Part shown: positions 1 through 8,977 of the stretch, one piece after another
Numbering within the stretch: the first letter of the stretch is position 1
Layout: the number at the start of each line of letters is the position of its first letter
Assembly (NCBI RefSeq): GCF_018777395.1
Contig: NZ_JAFJYC010000001.1
Location: 310,001 to 374,000, forward strand
Direction: 5' to 3'
Source: Candidatus Sodalis endolongispinus
Lineage (GTDB): Bacteria; Pseudomonadota; Gammaproteobacteria; Enterobacterales; Enterobacteriaceae
Length of the DNA: 64,000 nt
Program-made: the position numbers and the translations under genes
The notes under the pieces: model-generated
The model's database searches: none
What the model was told of the DNA's origin: nothing
Seen by the model: only the letters and a program-made list of their open reading frames with translations

Positions 1-48
1 TCTGACGTCAGAGCGGCAGCAAGCTGAAAAAGCATAATGGGAGCAATG

Positions 49-648
49 ATGAATGGATCTTTACCTCAGCGCGGACGAAAGCGCCGCCTCGAGGTTGCCA
101 TCGCGCTGGCGGCGGCGCTGGCGCTAAGCGGCTGTGCCAGAGGCCAGGCCGACGACAATCCCGCACGCGCCTGGCTGGTAAGCGTGGCCGATCCCGGTTG
201 CACGGGGGGCTCCGCCGTAACGAACCGACAGACGCCGCCGATATTGTATCGCGCGCTGGCCAGCTGTATTCGTGCCCAGCATTACCAGGACGGTGTATTG
301 CTGTTCGCCCTGGCCGGCAGCTACAGTTGGTATGACGCGCTGCGGGTGGATAGCGATGAAGCGCGGGAAGCCCACAGCATGCTGCTGGCGGAGACCATGC
401 AAAGCGTCGATAAGCGTCGGCGACAGGCATTTTGGATGGTGGTGAAGGCAACCCTCGCCGATAAGCAGGGGCGGCAGGCCATCTGCCAGCGCATCCAGGC
501 AATAGGCAAACCGACCTATCTGCCCGACTACCTGTCCTCATTTGCCGCAGCCGGTGTCCTTACCAGACCGATGGACGATGAAGCGATGTGGAAGGCCGCG
601 ACGGCAGGTTATGTGCATTGTCCCACCGACATGCTGGTGATCCACTAA
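49..648 (+). CDS. Putative outer-membrane lipoprotein of unknown function
   Basis: This encodes about 199 residues. A basic N-terminus (RGRKRR) is followed by a hydrophobic Ala/Leu stretch and the lipobox LALSGC, so it should be lipidated by the type II signal peptidase pathway. I chose the ATG at 49 because a GGGAG lies five bases upstream; ATGs at 37 and 46 are in the same frame. The mature part is rich in Ala, Arg and Cys and shows no motif I recognise. It is convergent with yajD, 15 bases away. The frame is intact and GC-rich like its neighbours. Function unknown. Confidence 0.6.
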   Translation: MNGSLPQRGRKRRLEVAIALAAALALSGCARGQADDNPARAWLVSVADPGCTGGSAVTNRQTPPILYRALASCIRAQHYQDGVLLFALAGSYSWYDALRVDSDEAREAHSMLLAETMQSVDKRRRQAFWMVVKATLADKQGRQAICQRIQAIGKPTYLPDYLSSFAAAGVLTRPMDDEAMWKAATAGYVHCPTDMLVIH

Positions 649-663
649 TCGCCACGCTTCCGG

Positions 664-1005
664 CTATTTCTTCATCATAGCTTTCAGATTGGCAAACGGA
701 TTGTGGGTGGCTATTCCCACATCCTGCTGCGCATCTTCACCCGCCACCACCGTCGTGCCATACAGGCTTGCTTCGGTGTATTTTTCATGCTCATGGTCGT
801 GACAATAAAGACACAACATCTCCCAATTGCTGCCGTCTTCGGGATTGTTGCCGTGGTCGTGATCAATATGATGCACCGTCAACTCGCGCAGGTTGGAGTA
901 GGTAAACTCGCGGCTGCAGCGACCACAAACCCAGGGAAACAGTTTTAGCGCTTTTTCGCGATAGCCGTTTTCAAGCCGGGCATAATTCTTCGGAATAAAA
1001 GCCAT
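664..1005 (-). CDS. yajD: HNH nuclease family protein YajD
   Basis: A 113-residue protein starting MAFIPKNYARL that closely follows enterobacterial YajD. It contains CGRCSREF, then the HNH core HHIDHDH with N and the second cysteine pair CLYC, a zinc-binding beta-beta-alpha metal fold. The start at 1005 matches the family N-terminus; an upstream in-frame GTG/ATG extension would add 36 unrelated residues. Family members are small putative endonucleases with no established cellular role. The gene is intact and convergent with the lipoprotein gene. Confidence 0.93.
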   Translation of the reverse strand: MAFIPKNYARLENGYREKALKLFPWVCGRCSREFTYSNLRELTVHHIDHDHGNNPEDGSNWEMLCLYCHDHEHEKYTEASLYGTTVVAGEDAQQDVGIATHNPFANLKAMMKK

Positions 1006-1188
1006 AAATGACACGCTCTCTGCGCGGTAGTAAATCCAAAGGGAGTGTAGCCTAAATCCCGCTGCTGTCGCTATAGCCGTCTGGCGGCGACGGGGGGCCG
1101 CGCGTATTTCCACAGTCGCAACGTTGATGTTTAGGCAATGTTTAGCGCCGCGGCACTATGGTAGGAAAAAATTTATTAACCGAGTTGC

Positions 1189-2637
1189 ATGAAAACAGAT
1201 CGAATTATTCTGCTTGGCTGGTGTGCGGGCTATGCCATGTTATGGGCAGGCGTCACATTCCTGTTGGATCCTACCGTGCCTTATGATGCCATCGAGGCGG
1301 TAAATTGGGCGATGAATGCGGAGTTGGGTTCTCCTAAAAACCCGTGGCTGGTGGGTCTGGTCATGCGTCCGGCGCTGGGGCTGTCGGCTACCTGGTTAAG
1401 CTTTTACTGGTATGCGACGCATTTTTTGGCGGTAGCGGTGGGCATGTATGGCGTCTGGCAACTTGCCTGGCGCTTGAGCGGCGACCGTCGTCTGGCCTGG
1501 CTGGCGCTGCTGGCGCTAAACCTCAGCGGCGTTATCAATTTTGATATCATCTCGTTTAACGATAATTACCTGCTGGTAATGCTGTGGCCCTGGCTGTGGG
1601 TGTTTTTCCTGCGAGCAGCCTACGAGCGCCCCGGCTGGTGGCTGGCGTTTGCTTTGACGGGAGGTCTGGCCTGTATGGCAAAATACTCCAGCTTCTCTTT
1701 TATTTTCTCGGCCTGGATGTTGACGCTTTGGGTGCCGGCCATCCGCCGCTGTTATCGTCAGCCGATGTTCTATTCGACTATTCTGCTATGGCTGATGATC
1801 GTGGCGCCAAACGGCTGGTGGCTATGGCAAAACGACTTTGCCGCCTTCAAATGGGTGAATTCTCAAGTGACGCCCGGTTTGACGCTGCACGGACTAACAT
1901 CGGCATTGACGGTGTTTTATCCGCTGGCGGTACTGGCCGCCATACTTGTCGGGCTAGGTGCCCGGCTGGGATGGCCTTGCGCCCCGCAGGCCCGGGCGGC
2001 GCTGGGGATGATGCTGATTCCGCTGGCACCTATCCTTATAGGATTCAGTCTGCATGACGGCGGTCGTATCACTGAATGGTTGCAGCCTTATATGATGCCC
2101 GCCACGGCGTTGATGATGGCCTGTGTTAGGCAACCGCCCACCCGACCGCTGGCGGGCGCGCTGAAGAAACTGTCGCTGTGCGCGCCGCTGGTGCTGGGGG
2201 GGTACAGCGCGGTGATGCTGTTAAACGTGCGCGGCGCCGGCGAAAAATTGGCGGGCATCAAGCCCTTCAGCCAGGAGGTTAGTGCGCGCTGGCAACAGCA
2301 GTATCACCAGCCGGTGCGCTTTGTCGGCGGTGATTACTTATCCCAGTGGCTAACGTTCTACATTGACGACCGTCCAGAGGTAATTACGCCTTGGTCGGTA
2401 AGCCAGCGGCCAAACATCTACTCCCGCACGGTGCGTGTGGAGAAGTTGCTGCGCGATGGCGTGGCGCTGGTGGGGCCGCGCGGCCAGAATTGCGGCGAAG
2501 CGGATTTCAGCGAACTGCTGGCGCCATGGCCGGCATTGTACGTGGGTTATCGCGTGGAGATCGCTTTCGTGCCCCATCCCGGCGCGTCCCCTATCCCGAT
2601 TTGTCTTGCATTTGTGCCGCCTTCGACGCCGGAGTGA
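1189..2637 (+). CDS. GT39-like polytopic membrane glycosyltransferase
   Basis: This encodes 482 residues with about ten hydrophobic segments, typical of the PMT/ArnT-like glycosyltransferase superfamily that uses polyprenyl-phosphate sugars at the inner membrane. The first loop carries an acidic motif (LDPTVPYDAIEAVNWA) in the place where GT39/GT-C enzymes have their catalytic Asp, followed by NPWLVG. A soluble C-terminal part begins near residue 360. The family call rests on topology and this loop; donor and acceptor cannot be inferred. The frame is intact. The ATG is preceded only by a weak ribosome-binding site. Confidence 0.6.
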   Translation: MKTDRIILLGWCAGYAMLWAGVTFLLDPTVPYDAIEAVNWAMNAELGSPKNPWLVGLVMRPALGLSATWLSFYWYATHFLAVAVGMYGVWQLAWRLSGDRRLAWLALLALNLSGVINFDIISFNDNYLLVMLWPWLWVFFLRAAYERPGWWLAFALTGGLACMAKYSSFSFIFSAWMLTLWVPAIRRCYRQPMFYSTILLWLMIVAPNGWWLWQNDFAAFKWVNSQVTPGLTLHGLTSALTVFYPLAVLAAILVGLGARLGWPCAPQARAALGMMLIPLAPILIGFSLHDGGRITEWLQPYMMPATALMMACVRQPPTRPLAGALKKLSLCAPLVLGGYSAVMLLNVRGAGEKLAGIKPFSQEVSARWQQQYHQPVRFVGGDYLSQWLTFYIDDRPEVITPWSVSQRPNIYSRTVRVEKLLRDGVALVGPRGQNCGEADFSELLAPWPALYVGYRVEIAFVPHPGASPIPICLAFVPPSTPE

Positions 2638-2760
2638 TTCCGGCAGACGGCAGGCGTAGACAGCAGATGCAGACGGCAGAAGCCGACGCGGGCAGCAGAC
2701 GGCGGATGCGGGCGCCAGATGGCAGGCGCAGACACCAGATGCAGACGGCTGGTGAAGCGG
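2638..2760. repeat. Degenerate short tandem repeat between two gene ends
   Basis: The whole gap between the GT39-like gene and the aminotransferase consists of imperfect repeats built on CAGATGCAGACGG and GGCAGACGGCAGGCG variants, with units of roughly 10 to 30 bases. It fills the convergent intergenic space from stop codon to stop codon. No hairpin with a T run is visible. Confidence 0.65.
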
Positions 2761-3969
2761 TCAGCGCCGCAACGGCGATCGGTGCAGGAACCGGCTAAAG
2801 CGTTCCGCGCCTTGCTCCATCTTTTCTATAGAGCTGGCAATACACCACCGCAGGCAGCCTTCGCCCGCGTCGCCGAATGCGCTGCCCGGCGCCAGCCCTA
2901 CGCCGGCCTCCGCGACCAGCGCTTTGCAAAATGCCAGGCTGTCGTCCAGACCGCGCACGCGGAAAAACAAATACATGGCGCCCGCGGGCAGCGGCACCTC
3001 GATGTCCGCCAGCGTGCCGAGCCGCTGATAAAGATAATCGCGCGAGGCCTGAAAGCGGGCCACCGTTTCTTGGCGCACCGCCTCGCCCTGGTTGACGGCG
3101 ACCAGGCCGGCTTTTTGCACAAAACCGGGGGCGCAGCTGCTGTTATATTCAATCAGCTTGCCCAGCTCATACATCAGCGCCGGCGGCGCGACCACCCAAC
3201 CCAGACGCCAGCCGGTCATCAGCCAGCTTTTGGAAAAGCTATTAATCACCACCAGCCTGTCGTTGGGATCGGCGATATCCAGAAAGGAGGGTGCGCAACC
3301 CTCAGGCGGGCCGTCAAACACAATACGACTATAGACCTCATCAGAAACGATCCAAATACCGTGCCGGCGGCAGTGCGCCAGTATCACCGCCTGCTGCTGC
3401 GCCGACATAACCCAGCCGCTGGGGTTGTTGGGAGAATTGATCACCAGCGGCGTCAAAGCGTTTAACAACGTCTCCAGACAGAGATGCCAGCGAGCAATAC
3501 CTTGCTCGTCCCGCCGCAGCTCCAGCGCCACTTCCTCAACCTGCGCACCGAGAATGCGCGGGATCTCCACCAGATTAGGCCATACCGGCGTCACCACCAC
3601 CACCCGATCCCCCGGGCTATACAGCGCTTGGGCGGTCAGCATCAGCGCCGACACACCGGAAGAGGTCACCACCACCCGACTCGGGCTCACCGGCCGGTGC
3701 AATTGCGAAAGGGCGTTCGCCAGCACCTTCCTCAACGCCGGTTCGCCTAAATTCGGCGTATAAAAGGTGTCGCCGGCGGCTAACGCTGCCTGCGCCGCGG
3801 CGCAAATAAACGCCGGCGTCGGGAGGTCCGGATCGCTAAACCAGAACGGCAATACATCGTCGCGGCCGATGCCGGCGTTGGCGACGTCGCGAATCGCGGA
3901 GAAACGTAAATCGCGCACCGCTTCCCGGGCCAGGGCGGGATGACCGGGCTGTAAAGGAGTCTCTGACAT
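2761..3969 (-). CDS. Class I/II PLP-dependent aminotransferase
   Basis: A 402-residue fold-type I aminotransferase. The motif NSPNNPSGWV, the SDEVYSRIVFDG segment with the cofactor-stacking Asp and Tyr, and SFSKSWLMTGWRLGW with the Schiff-base lysine are all present, as is the C-terminal arginine region RWCIASS. It transfers amino groups between an amino acid and a 2-oxo acid; the substrate is not deducible. It is divergent from the phosphotransferase gene at 4263 with a 293-base spacer, so the two may share a control region. Intact. Confidence 0.85.
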   Translation of the reverse strand: MSETPLQPGHPALAREAVRDLRFSAIRDVANAGIGRDDVLPFWFSDPDLPTPAFICAAAQAALAAGDTFYTPNLGEPALRKVLANALSQLHRPVSPSRVVVTSSGVSALMLTAQALYSPGDRVVVVTPVWPNLVEIPRILGAQVEEVALELRRDEQGIARWHLCLETLLNALTPLVINSPNNPSGWVMSAQQQAVILAHCRRHGIWIVSDEVYSRIVFDGPPEGCAPSFLDIADPNDRLVVINSFSKSWLMTGWRLGWVVAPPALMYELGKLIEYNSSCAPGFVQKAGLVAVNQGEAVRQETVARFQASRDYLYQRLGTLADIEVPLPAGAMYLFFRVRGLDDSLAFCKALVAEAGVGLAPGSAFGDAGEGCLRWCIASSIEKMEQGAERFSRFLHRSPLRR

Positions 3970-4262
3970 TATAACGGCAGCCTTTTATCAGAAAGAGATA
4001 TCCGCTGCGCCCACTACCCGCACGCTGTGGTGCCGCATGACAAACGCGGCAGCGCTTATGGCACGATAGCGGTGTTGCAGCCACAATGAACTATCAGAGT
4101 AACCGATACTCTCCCTCGCCAACAATAGGGTTCATTGCCGCCATCCGTGGACGCGCATGTCGCGACCACGGTCATTTTGCAACGCACCGACCCAAGCGCG
4201 CGGTGGGAAAACGGCATTGGATTTGCGTGCTTGTTTACTTTGCTTCTGAGATAGGAGGCAGT

Positions 4263-5283
4263 ATGGCTGCCAAACAAAACGATAGCCTGGATGATGCCGC
4301 GATCGTCCGCCTGGCCCACGAGGCGCTCGCCGCCTATCCCTGGCTGACGCCGCGGCTGGTGGATCTGTTTTGCCGCTCCGAAAACGCCACGTTGCGCGTC
4401 ATTGACCATCGCAATCAACGTTACGCGCTGCGCCTCCATCGACCGGATTACCACACATTGGCCGGTATCCGCAGTGAACTCTGTTGGCTGCAAGCGCTGC
4501 AGGCCGATGGAATTCCGGTACCGCAGGTCAGGCTGCCGCAGGATGACCAGTCTGTCGTCACGGTGCGCACCGCTGACGGCTCGCCGCGCTATGCGGTGCT
4601 GTTTGACTGGATTGACGGTGAGGTGTTGCAGAGCGATGTTAACCGCGTGCGCCATGCCGATTTCGTGGTGCTGGGCGAAATCACCGCGCGTCTGCACCAG
4701 CAGAGCCGGCAGTGGTTGCTGCCGGCCGGGTTCAGCCGCCTGACCTGGGACCATGACGCAATGGTCGGCGCGCAAGGACACTGTGGAAACTGGCGGGAGG
4801 TGCCCGGCTTACGGCCTGACGATTGCGTCCTTATCGAAAATTGCCTTCGCCTGACGGCGGACACCTTGCGAAATTATGGCAAACCCCCCGCGCGTTTTGG
4901 GCTTATCCACGCTGATTTACGGCTGACCAACGTTATGCGTTGTCAGGATGACACGCGGGTGATTGATTTCGACGACTGCGGATTCGGCTGGTATTTACAC
5001 GACGTGGCGGCGGCAATAAGCTTTGTCGAACATCATCCCGTCGCGCCGGAATGGGTGGCGGGCTGGCTGGAAGGCTACCAGCGCCACTGCCCCCTAGGCG
5101 CAGAAGATTGGTCGGTATTTGCCGGCGCTTTTTATGCAGCGGCGTATCCAATTACTGGCGTGGGTAGGATCGCATGCCGATACCGAGCAGGCGCTCTCCC
5201 TCGGGCCGCAATGGGTCGATGAAACGCTGCGTCTCTGCCGCCGATATCGGGATAGCGCCGGGCTACCGATAGGCGCCGGCTGA
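4263..5283 (+). pseudogene. APH/homoserine-kinase-II-like phosphotransferase, frameshifted near the C-terminus
   Basis: The ATG at 4263 follows a good ribosome-binding site (AGGAGG, six bases upstream). The protein has the aminoglycoside-phosphotransferase/choline-kinase fold: a small-molecule kinase Brenner motif HADLRLTNVM and the metal motif DFDDCGFGW followed by LHDVAAA. Near 5138 the frame changes (net +1 or -2): the old frame ends at 5222 with unrelated residues, while the other frame continues RRIQLLAWVGSHAD to a TGA at 5281-5283. Only about 48 C-terminal residues are affected, but they normally complete the helical lobe. Substrate unknown. It faces the aminotransferase gene, a pairing suggestive of amino-alcohol metabolism (inference). 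Confidence 0.78.
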
Positions 5284-5751
5284 GCCATGGCGACGAGGAA
5301 GGGTGGCAAGGAGCCCCGTCGTGACGTCGCTGTTCCGGGTTCCCGGCGTCAGGGGATGCCAGCGGCGCACGCTCATCACCGACGGTGGTACGTAACGCGT
5401 TTAATGAACCTGACGAAGGGTTAAAAAGGGTTAAAAAAATCTAAAAACGCACGTTCGTCAATATATGACCCTGGTTCGATTTAACGCCTGAGACGACGGG
5501 CCGGGAAGGGTGAGTTATGTTATCAAGTGATAAAGCGATTAATAGTAAGTAGACCAATCAATAAATGTAAATTAAATGAATTTATAGTATTTTAATAATC
5601 AAATCATTTTTTATGTGTAATGATTGATATCACCAATAAGTATTTAGAATTTACTTATTGTGAAGTCAGGGTTTCATATTTTAATGGCTTGTGGAGAATG
5701 TTACTTTTTTGTGCCGAAAGATAGATTTTCAGTGCAATGGTCATTACGCCT
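5284..5751. other. Gene-free, increasingly AT-rich stretch ahead of IS copy 1
   Basis: No credible reading frame is present. The first 150 bases are GC-rich and look like coding debris; from about 5500 the sequence becomes strongly AT-rich. This AT-rich segment probably belonged with the AT-rich leader of the MarT-like gene beyond the IS, before the IS inserted (inference). Confidence 0.5.
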
Positions 5752-5766
5752 GAATTATCCCGTCAT
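5752..5766. repeat. 15-bp direct repeat, left of IS copy 1
   Basis: The 15 bases GAATTATCCCGTCAT abut the left IS end exactly and recur perfectly at 7093-7107 against the right end. This is much longer than the ~5-bp target duplication expected for IS2-type elements. Confidence 0.9.
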
Positions 5767-5829
5767 TGATTTATCCCCTGAAACACCAGACAGTAGCTGT
5801 ATCTCCAGATAAGAGATAGGCTTGAATAT

Positions 5830-6216
5830 ATGTCTAACACTAACGCCAATTTTGATATGACCGGGATCCTGTTAGGTCAAGAAGTCCGTAAACGTAAAAC
5901 TCCTCAGGAAAAAATGGCCATTATTCAGCAGAGGATGGAGCCCGGCATGAATGTCTCCCATCTCGCACGACTGCACGGTATCCAGCCCAGCCTGCTGTTT
6001 AAGTGGAAAAAGCAATATCAGGAAGGCAGCCTCACTGCCGGGAAGGACGTTGTTCCTGCCTCTGAGCTTGCAGCTGCATTGAAGCAGGTCCGGGAGCTCC
6101 AGCGCCTTCTGGGTAAGAAGACGATGGAGATTGAGATCCTAAAAGAAGCCGTGGAGTACGGCCAGTCACGAAAATGGATAGCGCACGCGCCCTTGTTGCC
6201 AAAGGCCGGGGAATAG
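5830..6216 (+). CDS. IS2-like OrfA (transposase DNA-binding subunit)
   Basis: This 128-residue protein has an N-terminal helix-turn-helix ([20 protein letters not shown]) and a C-terminal leucine-zipper-like region ([25 protein letters not shown]), the standard OrfA layout of the IS3 family. Compared with copy 3 it lacks three codons between TA and GK, a 9-base deletion between GCC repeats, and has one Glu-to-Lys change. It overlaps orfB by 43 bases. In IS2, OrfA alone represses and the frameshifted OrfAB is the transposase. Confidence 0.9.
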   Translation: MSNTNANFDMTGILLGQEVRKRKTPQEKMAIIQQRMEPGMNVSHLARLHGIQPSLLFKWKKQYQEGSLTAGKDVVPASELAAALKQVRELQRLLGKKTMEIEILKEAVEYGQSRKWIAHAPLLPKAGE

Positions 6217-7055
6217 CACAGGTCAGCCGCGCCATGAGCGTGTCGCGTGCGCCGCTGTCACTGCGGATTAAGCGTTCTGCCGACTGGCAGGACAGGCGCT
6301 GTAACCGGCGTAATGACGAAGCAGACGCTGAAATACTGTCGGACATCCTCGACATCATCAGCGATATGCCCAGCTACGGCTATCGGCGGGTGTGGGGCAT
6401 CCTGCGTAAACAACGTCGCGCAGAGGGACTGCCGCCGGTAAATGCGAAACGACTTTACAGGATCATGTGTGAGCATAACCTGCTGTTATTACATTGAAAA
6501 CCAGAGCGGCCGAGGCGTGAGCATAAGGGCAGGATCGCGGTGGCAGAAAGCGATATGCGCTGGTGTTCAGATGGCTTCGAGTTCGGCTGCGACAACGGTG
6601 AAAAACTGCGGGTCACGTTCGCACTGGACTGCTGCGACAGAGAGGCCATAGACTGGTCTGCGAGCACTGTAGGCTACGACAGTTCGACCGTGCAGGATGT
6701 GATGCTGAGGTCGGTAGAAAAGCGCTTCGGCGACAGGTTACCCGATACAGCGGTGCAGTGGTTGACGGACAACGGTTCAGCGTATACCGCGCATGAAACG
6801 CAGAGGTTCGCCAGAGAACTGGATCTGGAGCCCTGCACAACAGCGGTGAGCAGCCCGCAGAGCAATGGCATGGCCGAACGGTTCGTGAAGACGATGAAGG
6901 AAGACTATATCGAGTTCATGCCAAAACCGGATGCGAGAACAGCCCTGCGAAACCTTGCAGCAGCTTTCACGCATTACAATGAAAACCATCCGCACAGCGC
7001 GCTGGGATATCACTCTCCGAGAGAATACCGGCGGCAGCGGGCTTCGTTAACTTAA
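6174..7055 (+). pseudogene. IS2-like OrfB transposase with in-frame TGA
   Basis: The first part (6174-6497) matches the IS2 OrfB N-terminus ([18 protein letters not shown]) and stops at a TGA at 6495-6497. The same frame continues to 7055 with the DDE catalytic core: WCSDGFEF (first Asp), WLTDNGSAY (second Asp) and [13 protein letters not shown] (Glu). IS2 itself has an arginine where the TGA lies. The stop separates the DNA-binding part from the catalytic part, so a full transposase would need readthrough. Confidence 0.9.
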
Positions 7056-7092
7056 GATACAAAAGCTGTACGGAGATGGCGGGGCAAGATCA

Positions 7093-7107
7093 GAATTATC
7101 CCGTCAT
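7093..7107. repeat. 15-bp direct repeat, right of IS copy 1
   Basis: Perfect second copy of the 15 bases at 5752-5766, starting directly after the last base of the IS. Confidence 0.9.
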
Positions 7108-7190
7108 GCTTAATTATCGCTAATGAATCTGCCTGTAAAGGCGACCTGCCTGGCTTCATACCCATTACCCATCTGACTTAGGTCATACAG

Positions 7191-8024
7191 GTGCAACTTA
7201 TCGTGCTTAAAAAATATATTATCAATGATATCATTGAATTTAACGCAGATGAATATGTCCTCGTCTATATCCACACCGGCGATGTGATACCGCTTACCTT
7301 GTCCGCCTCGCATTTGCTGGAGTATTTCGTCAACTACGGCGGCATAATTCTCACCCGCGAATCATTGCTTGAGAATGTGTGGAGTAAATACGGTCTCACC
7401 GCCTCCGGCAATAATCTTAATCAATACGTTAGCGTACTACGGCGCACGCTGGCGGGGCTTGGCATCAATAACTTTATCAATACCTTACCGAAGGTCGGAT
7501 TCAAATTGAATCCGGCGATGACTATCACTCCGCCACCGGACGCGATAATGGGGCAACACACGCCGCTTAACGACCTTGAGAGGCTAGCCGATGCGGGTGA
7601 GCCTGCGCCGCCGCCTGTTGTCGGTCATCAGCCTGGGCCGAACCGCAATCATCAACGCCATTTAGCCCTGGGTGGGGGTCTGGCGTTGATGATGATACTT
7701 GGCGGGCTGAGCTATTCTTTTTGGTCGACCTCGGGCGCGGAGGCTGCCAACACGCTTACACTTCCCGCGTCAGGGAAATGCGAAATCACTTTCCTGCGCG
7801 ATTTGCCTGCAGCCGCACGCGCCCGTAAGCTGCAAGAAGTGAATGCCATCATCAAGGAAAACCATAGGGTGTGTGATAAGGATAAACGTGTCTATTTCGT
7901 CAGCGAAAAAGATAATGACCCCGCCAGTTTTGGCCGCACCTTGCTTTCGCTATGTCACATCGGCGCTAAGCAGGAAAATATCAGCTGTGAGAATTTCTAT
8001 TATTACAACCGGAAAATGTTATGA
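7191..8024 (+). CDS. MarT/CadC-type membrane-anchored winged-helix regulator
   Basis: The 277-residue protein has an OmpR/ToxR-type winged helix in residues 1-105 (LTRESLLENVW, then NNLNQYVSVLRRTL as recognition helix, and NTLPKVGFKL as wing). A Pro-rich linker follows, then one membrane segment (about residues 157-178, LALGGGLALMMILGGLSYSF) and a periplasmic tail of about 95 residues with four cysteines. GTG at 7191 or GTG at 7203 may start it. It overlaps the FidL-like gene by four bases, the arrangement of marT-fidL in Salmonella, so it probably activates surface or virulence genes (inference). The upstream region is AT-rich and interrupted by IS copy 1 about 100 bases away. Confidence 0.75.
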   Translation: MQLIVLKKYIINDIIEFNADEYVLVYIHTGDVIPLTLSASHLLEYFVNYGGIILTRESLLENVWSKYGLTASGNNLNQYVSVLRRTLAGLGINNFINTLPKVGFKLNPAMTITPPPDAIMGQHTPLNDLERLADAGEPAPPPVVGHQPGPNRNHQRHLALGGGLALMMILGGLSYSFWSTSGAEAANTLTLPASGKCEITFLRDLPAAARARKLQEVNAIIKENHRVCDKDKRVYFVSEKDNDPASFGRTLLSLCHIGAKQENISCENFYYYNRKML

Positions 8025-8518
8025 AGGTTAAACGTCTTATTTTGATTGCATTGGCGGTCGTCGTCGTCGCTAGCGGACTGTTACACGCTCTGGGCGCTGA
8101 CGATGACCTTTTCAACCGAACGCCGCAGATTGATTGCAAAGCTTTCACGGTAAATAATCTTGATGACGATAATCAACGCATTAGATTTTCCCTCAATGTC
8201 CGTGCACGCTTATTCGGCAAGGGACAGGGAATATTGTACTATGAAGGGTATATAAATTATAACGGTAGTGATAGTTATTTCGCCCGCACGGTTTATCTTA
8301 GCCATGCGCAGCGGGTGGGGAAAGATGCCTACCGTTATCAAATCGACGATGTGGTTAAATCGCCACTAGACCAGACTCAGGAAGCCGTATTCGACGAATT
8401 TTGGAGCGAAAACACTGCCGACAAAAATGTGCTCCTGCTTTCAGTGTCACCGTTAACGCGTAATAGCTACCTTTTCAGCAGCGCCTTCTCTCCCCAGTTT
8501 ACCTGCGTTGTGCAATAG
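8021..8518 (+). CDS. fidL: FidL-like membrane protein, partner of the MarT-like regulator
   Basis: The 165-residue protein has an uncleaved signal-anchor at residues 5-24 (LILIALAVVVVASGLLHAL) and a periplasmic beta-rich domain ending PQFTCVVQ. Size, topology and position after a MarT/CadC-like regulator match the FidL-like family; the start overlaps the regulator stop (ATGA), so translation is probably coupled. FidL is thought to modulate its partner regulator. The frame is intact. The family call rests on context and general shape rather than catalytic motifs. Confidence 0.65.
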   Translation: MKVKRLILIALAVVVVASGLLHALGADDDLFNRTPQIDCKAFTVNNLDDDNQRIRFSLNVRARLFGKGQGILYYEGYINYNGSDSYFARTVYLSHAQRVGKDAYRYQIDDVVKSPLDQTQEAVFDEFWSENTADKNVLLLSVSPLTRNSYLFSSAFSPQFTCVVQ

Positions 8519-8977
8519 ACGCCGCCCCGTTGGCATGACCGGCAGGGGACAGGCCCGCTGGCGGATGACTTCAATTTGCACATGACAAAATCGGCACCCG
8601 CAGTCTCAACAGGCGTTTCTTTATATAAAGGTGACATAATCGAGCTGAGGCCGAAGGCACCTGCGCTAGCGCCAGGGCAGAGCAATCGCTCGCAGCGCAT
8701 GCGATCAATCAGGCGGGGGCTGTCGTCACTGCAGGGCGGTACCTTGACTATCTAGACGAAGAGAGAAAGAGAAATCAGGCTACTGCGGTGTGCCTGAAAG
8801 AACAGTTCGGTCATAATACCCTCTTCGACAGTGTTTCCGACCCCTTCGGCGGGCCTAAACGGCAATCCGTTGACATATTTGATGACGATGCGGCCGGAAC
8901 ACGCGCTGTTAGGTCAAGCCTACCCCAAAGCGGGGCAGGTATGACACATATCGTGCTTGGTACAACAGGAAAAGACT
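8519..8977 (+). other. Decayed coding remnant of unknown origin
   Basis: Between fidL and arsC, one plus-strand frame from about 8660 to 8950 reads like real protein (QAGAVVTAGRYLDYLDEE, then FGHNTLFDSVSDPFGG), but it has no convincing start and runs into the arsC leader in another frame. I recognise no family. It is most likely the tail of a broken gene. Confidence 0.4.

Larger units (their letters stand above)
5767..7092 (+). mobile_element. IS2-like insertion sequence (IS3 family), copy 1, 1326 bp
   Basis: The ends were placed by comparing three copies in the window. The left end begins TGATTTATCCCC and the right end, read inward, begins TGATCTTGCCCC; both line up with the IS2 terminal repeats, where CCCC starts at base nine. 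It carries the usual overlapping orfA and orfB with orfB in the -1 frame. Relative to the other copies it lacks nine bases in orfA (in frame) and one C near the left end. orfB has an in-frame TGA shared by all copies. Confidence 0.93.
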
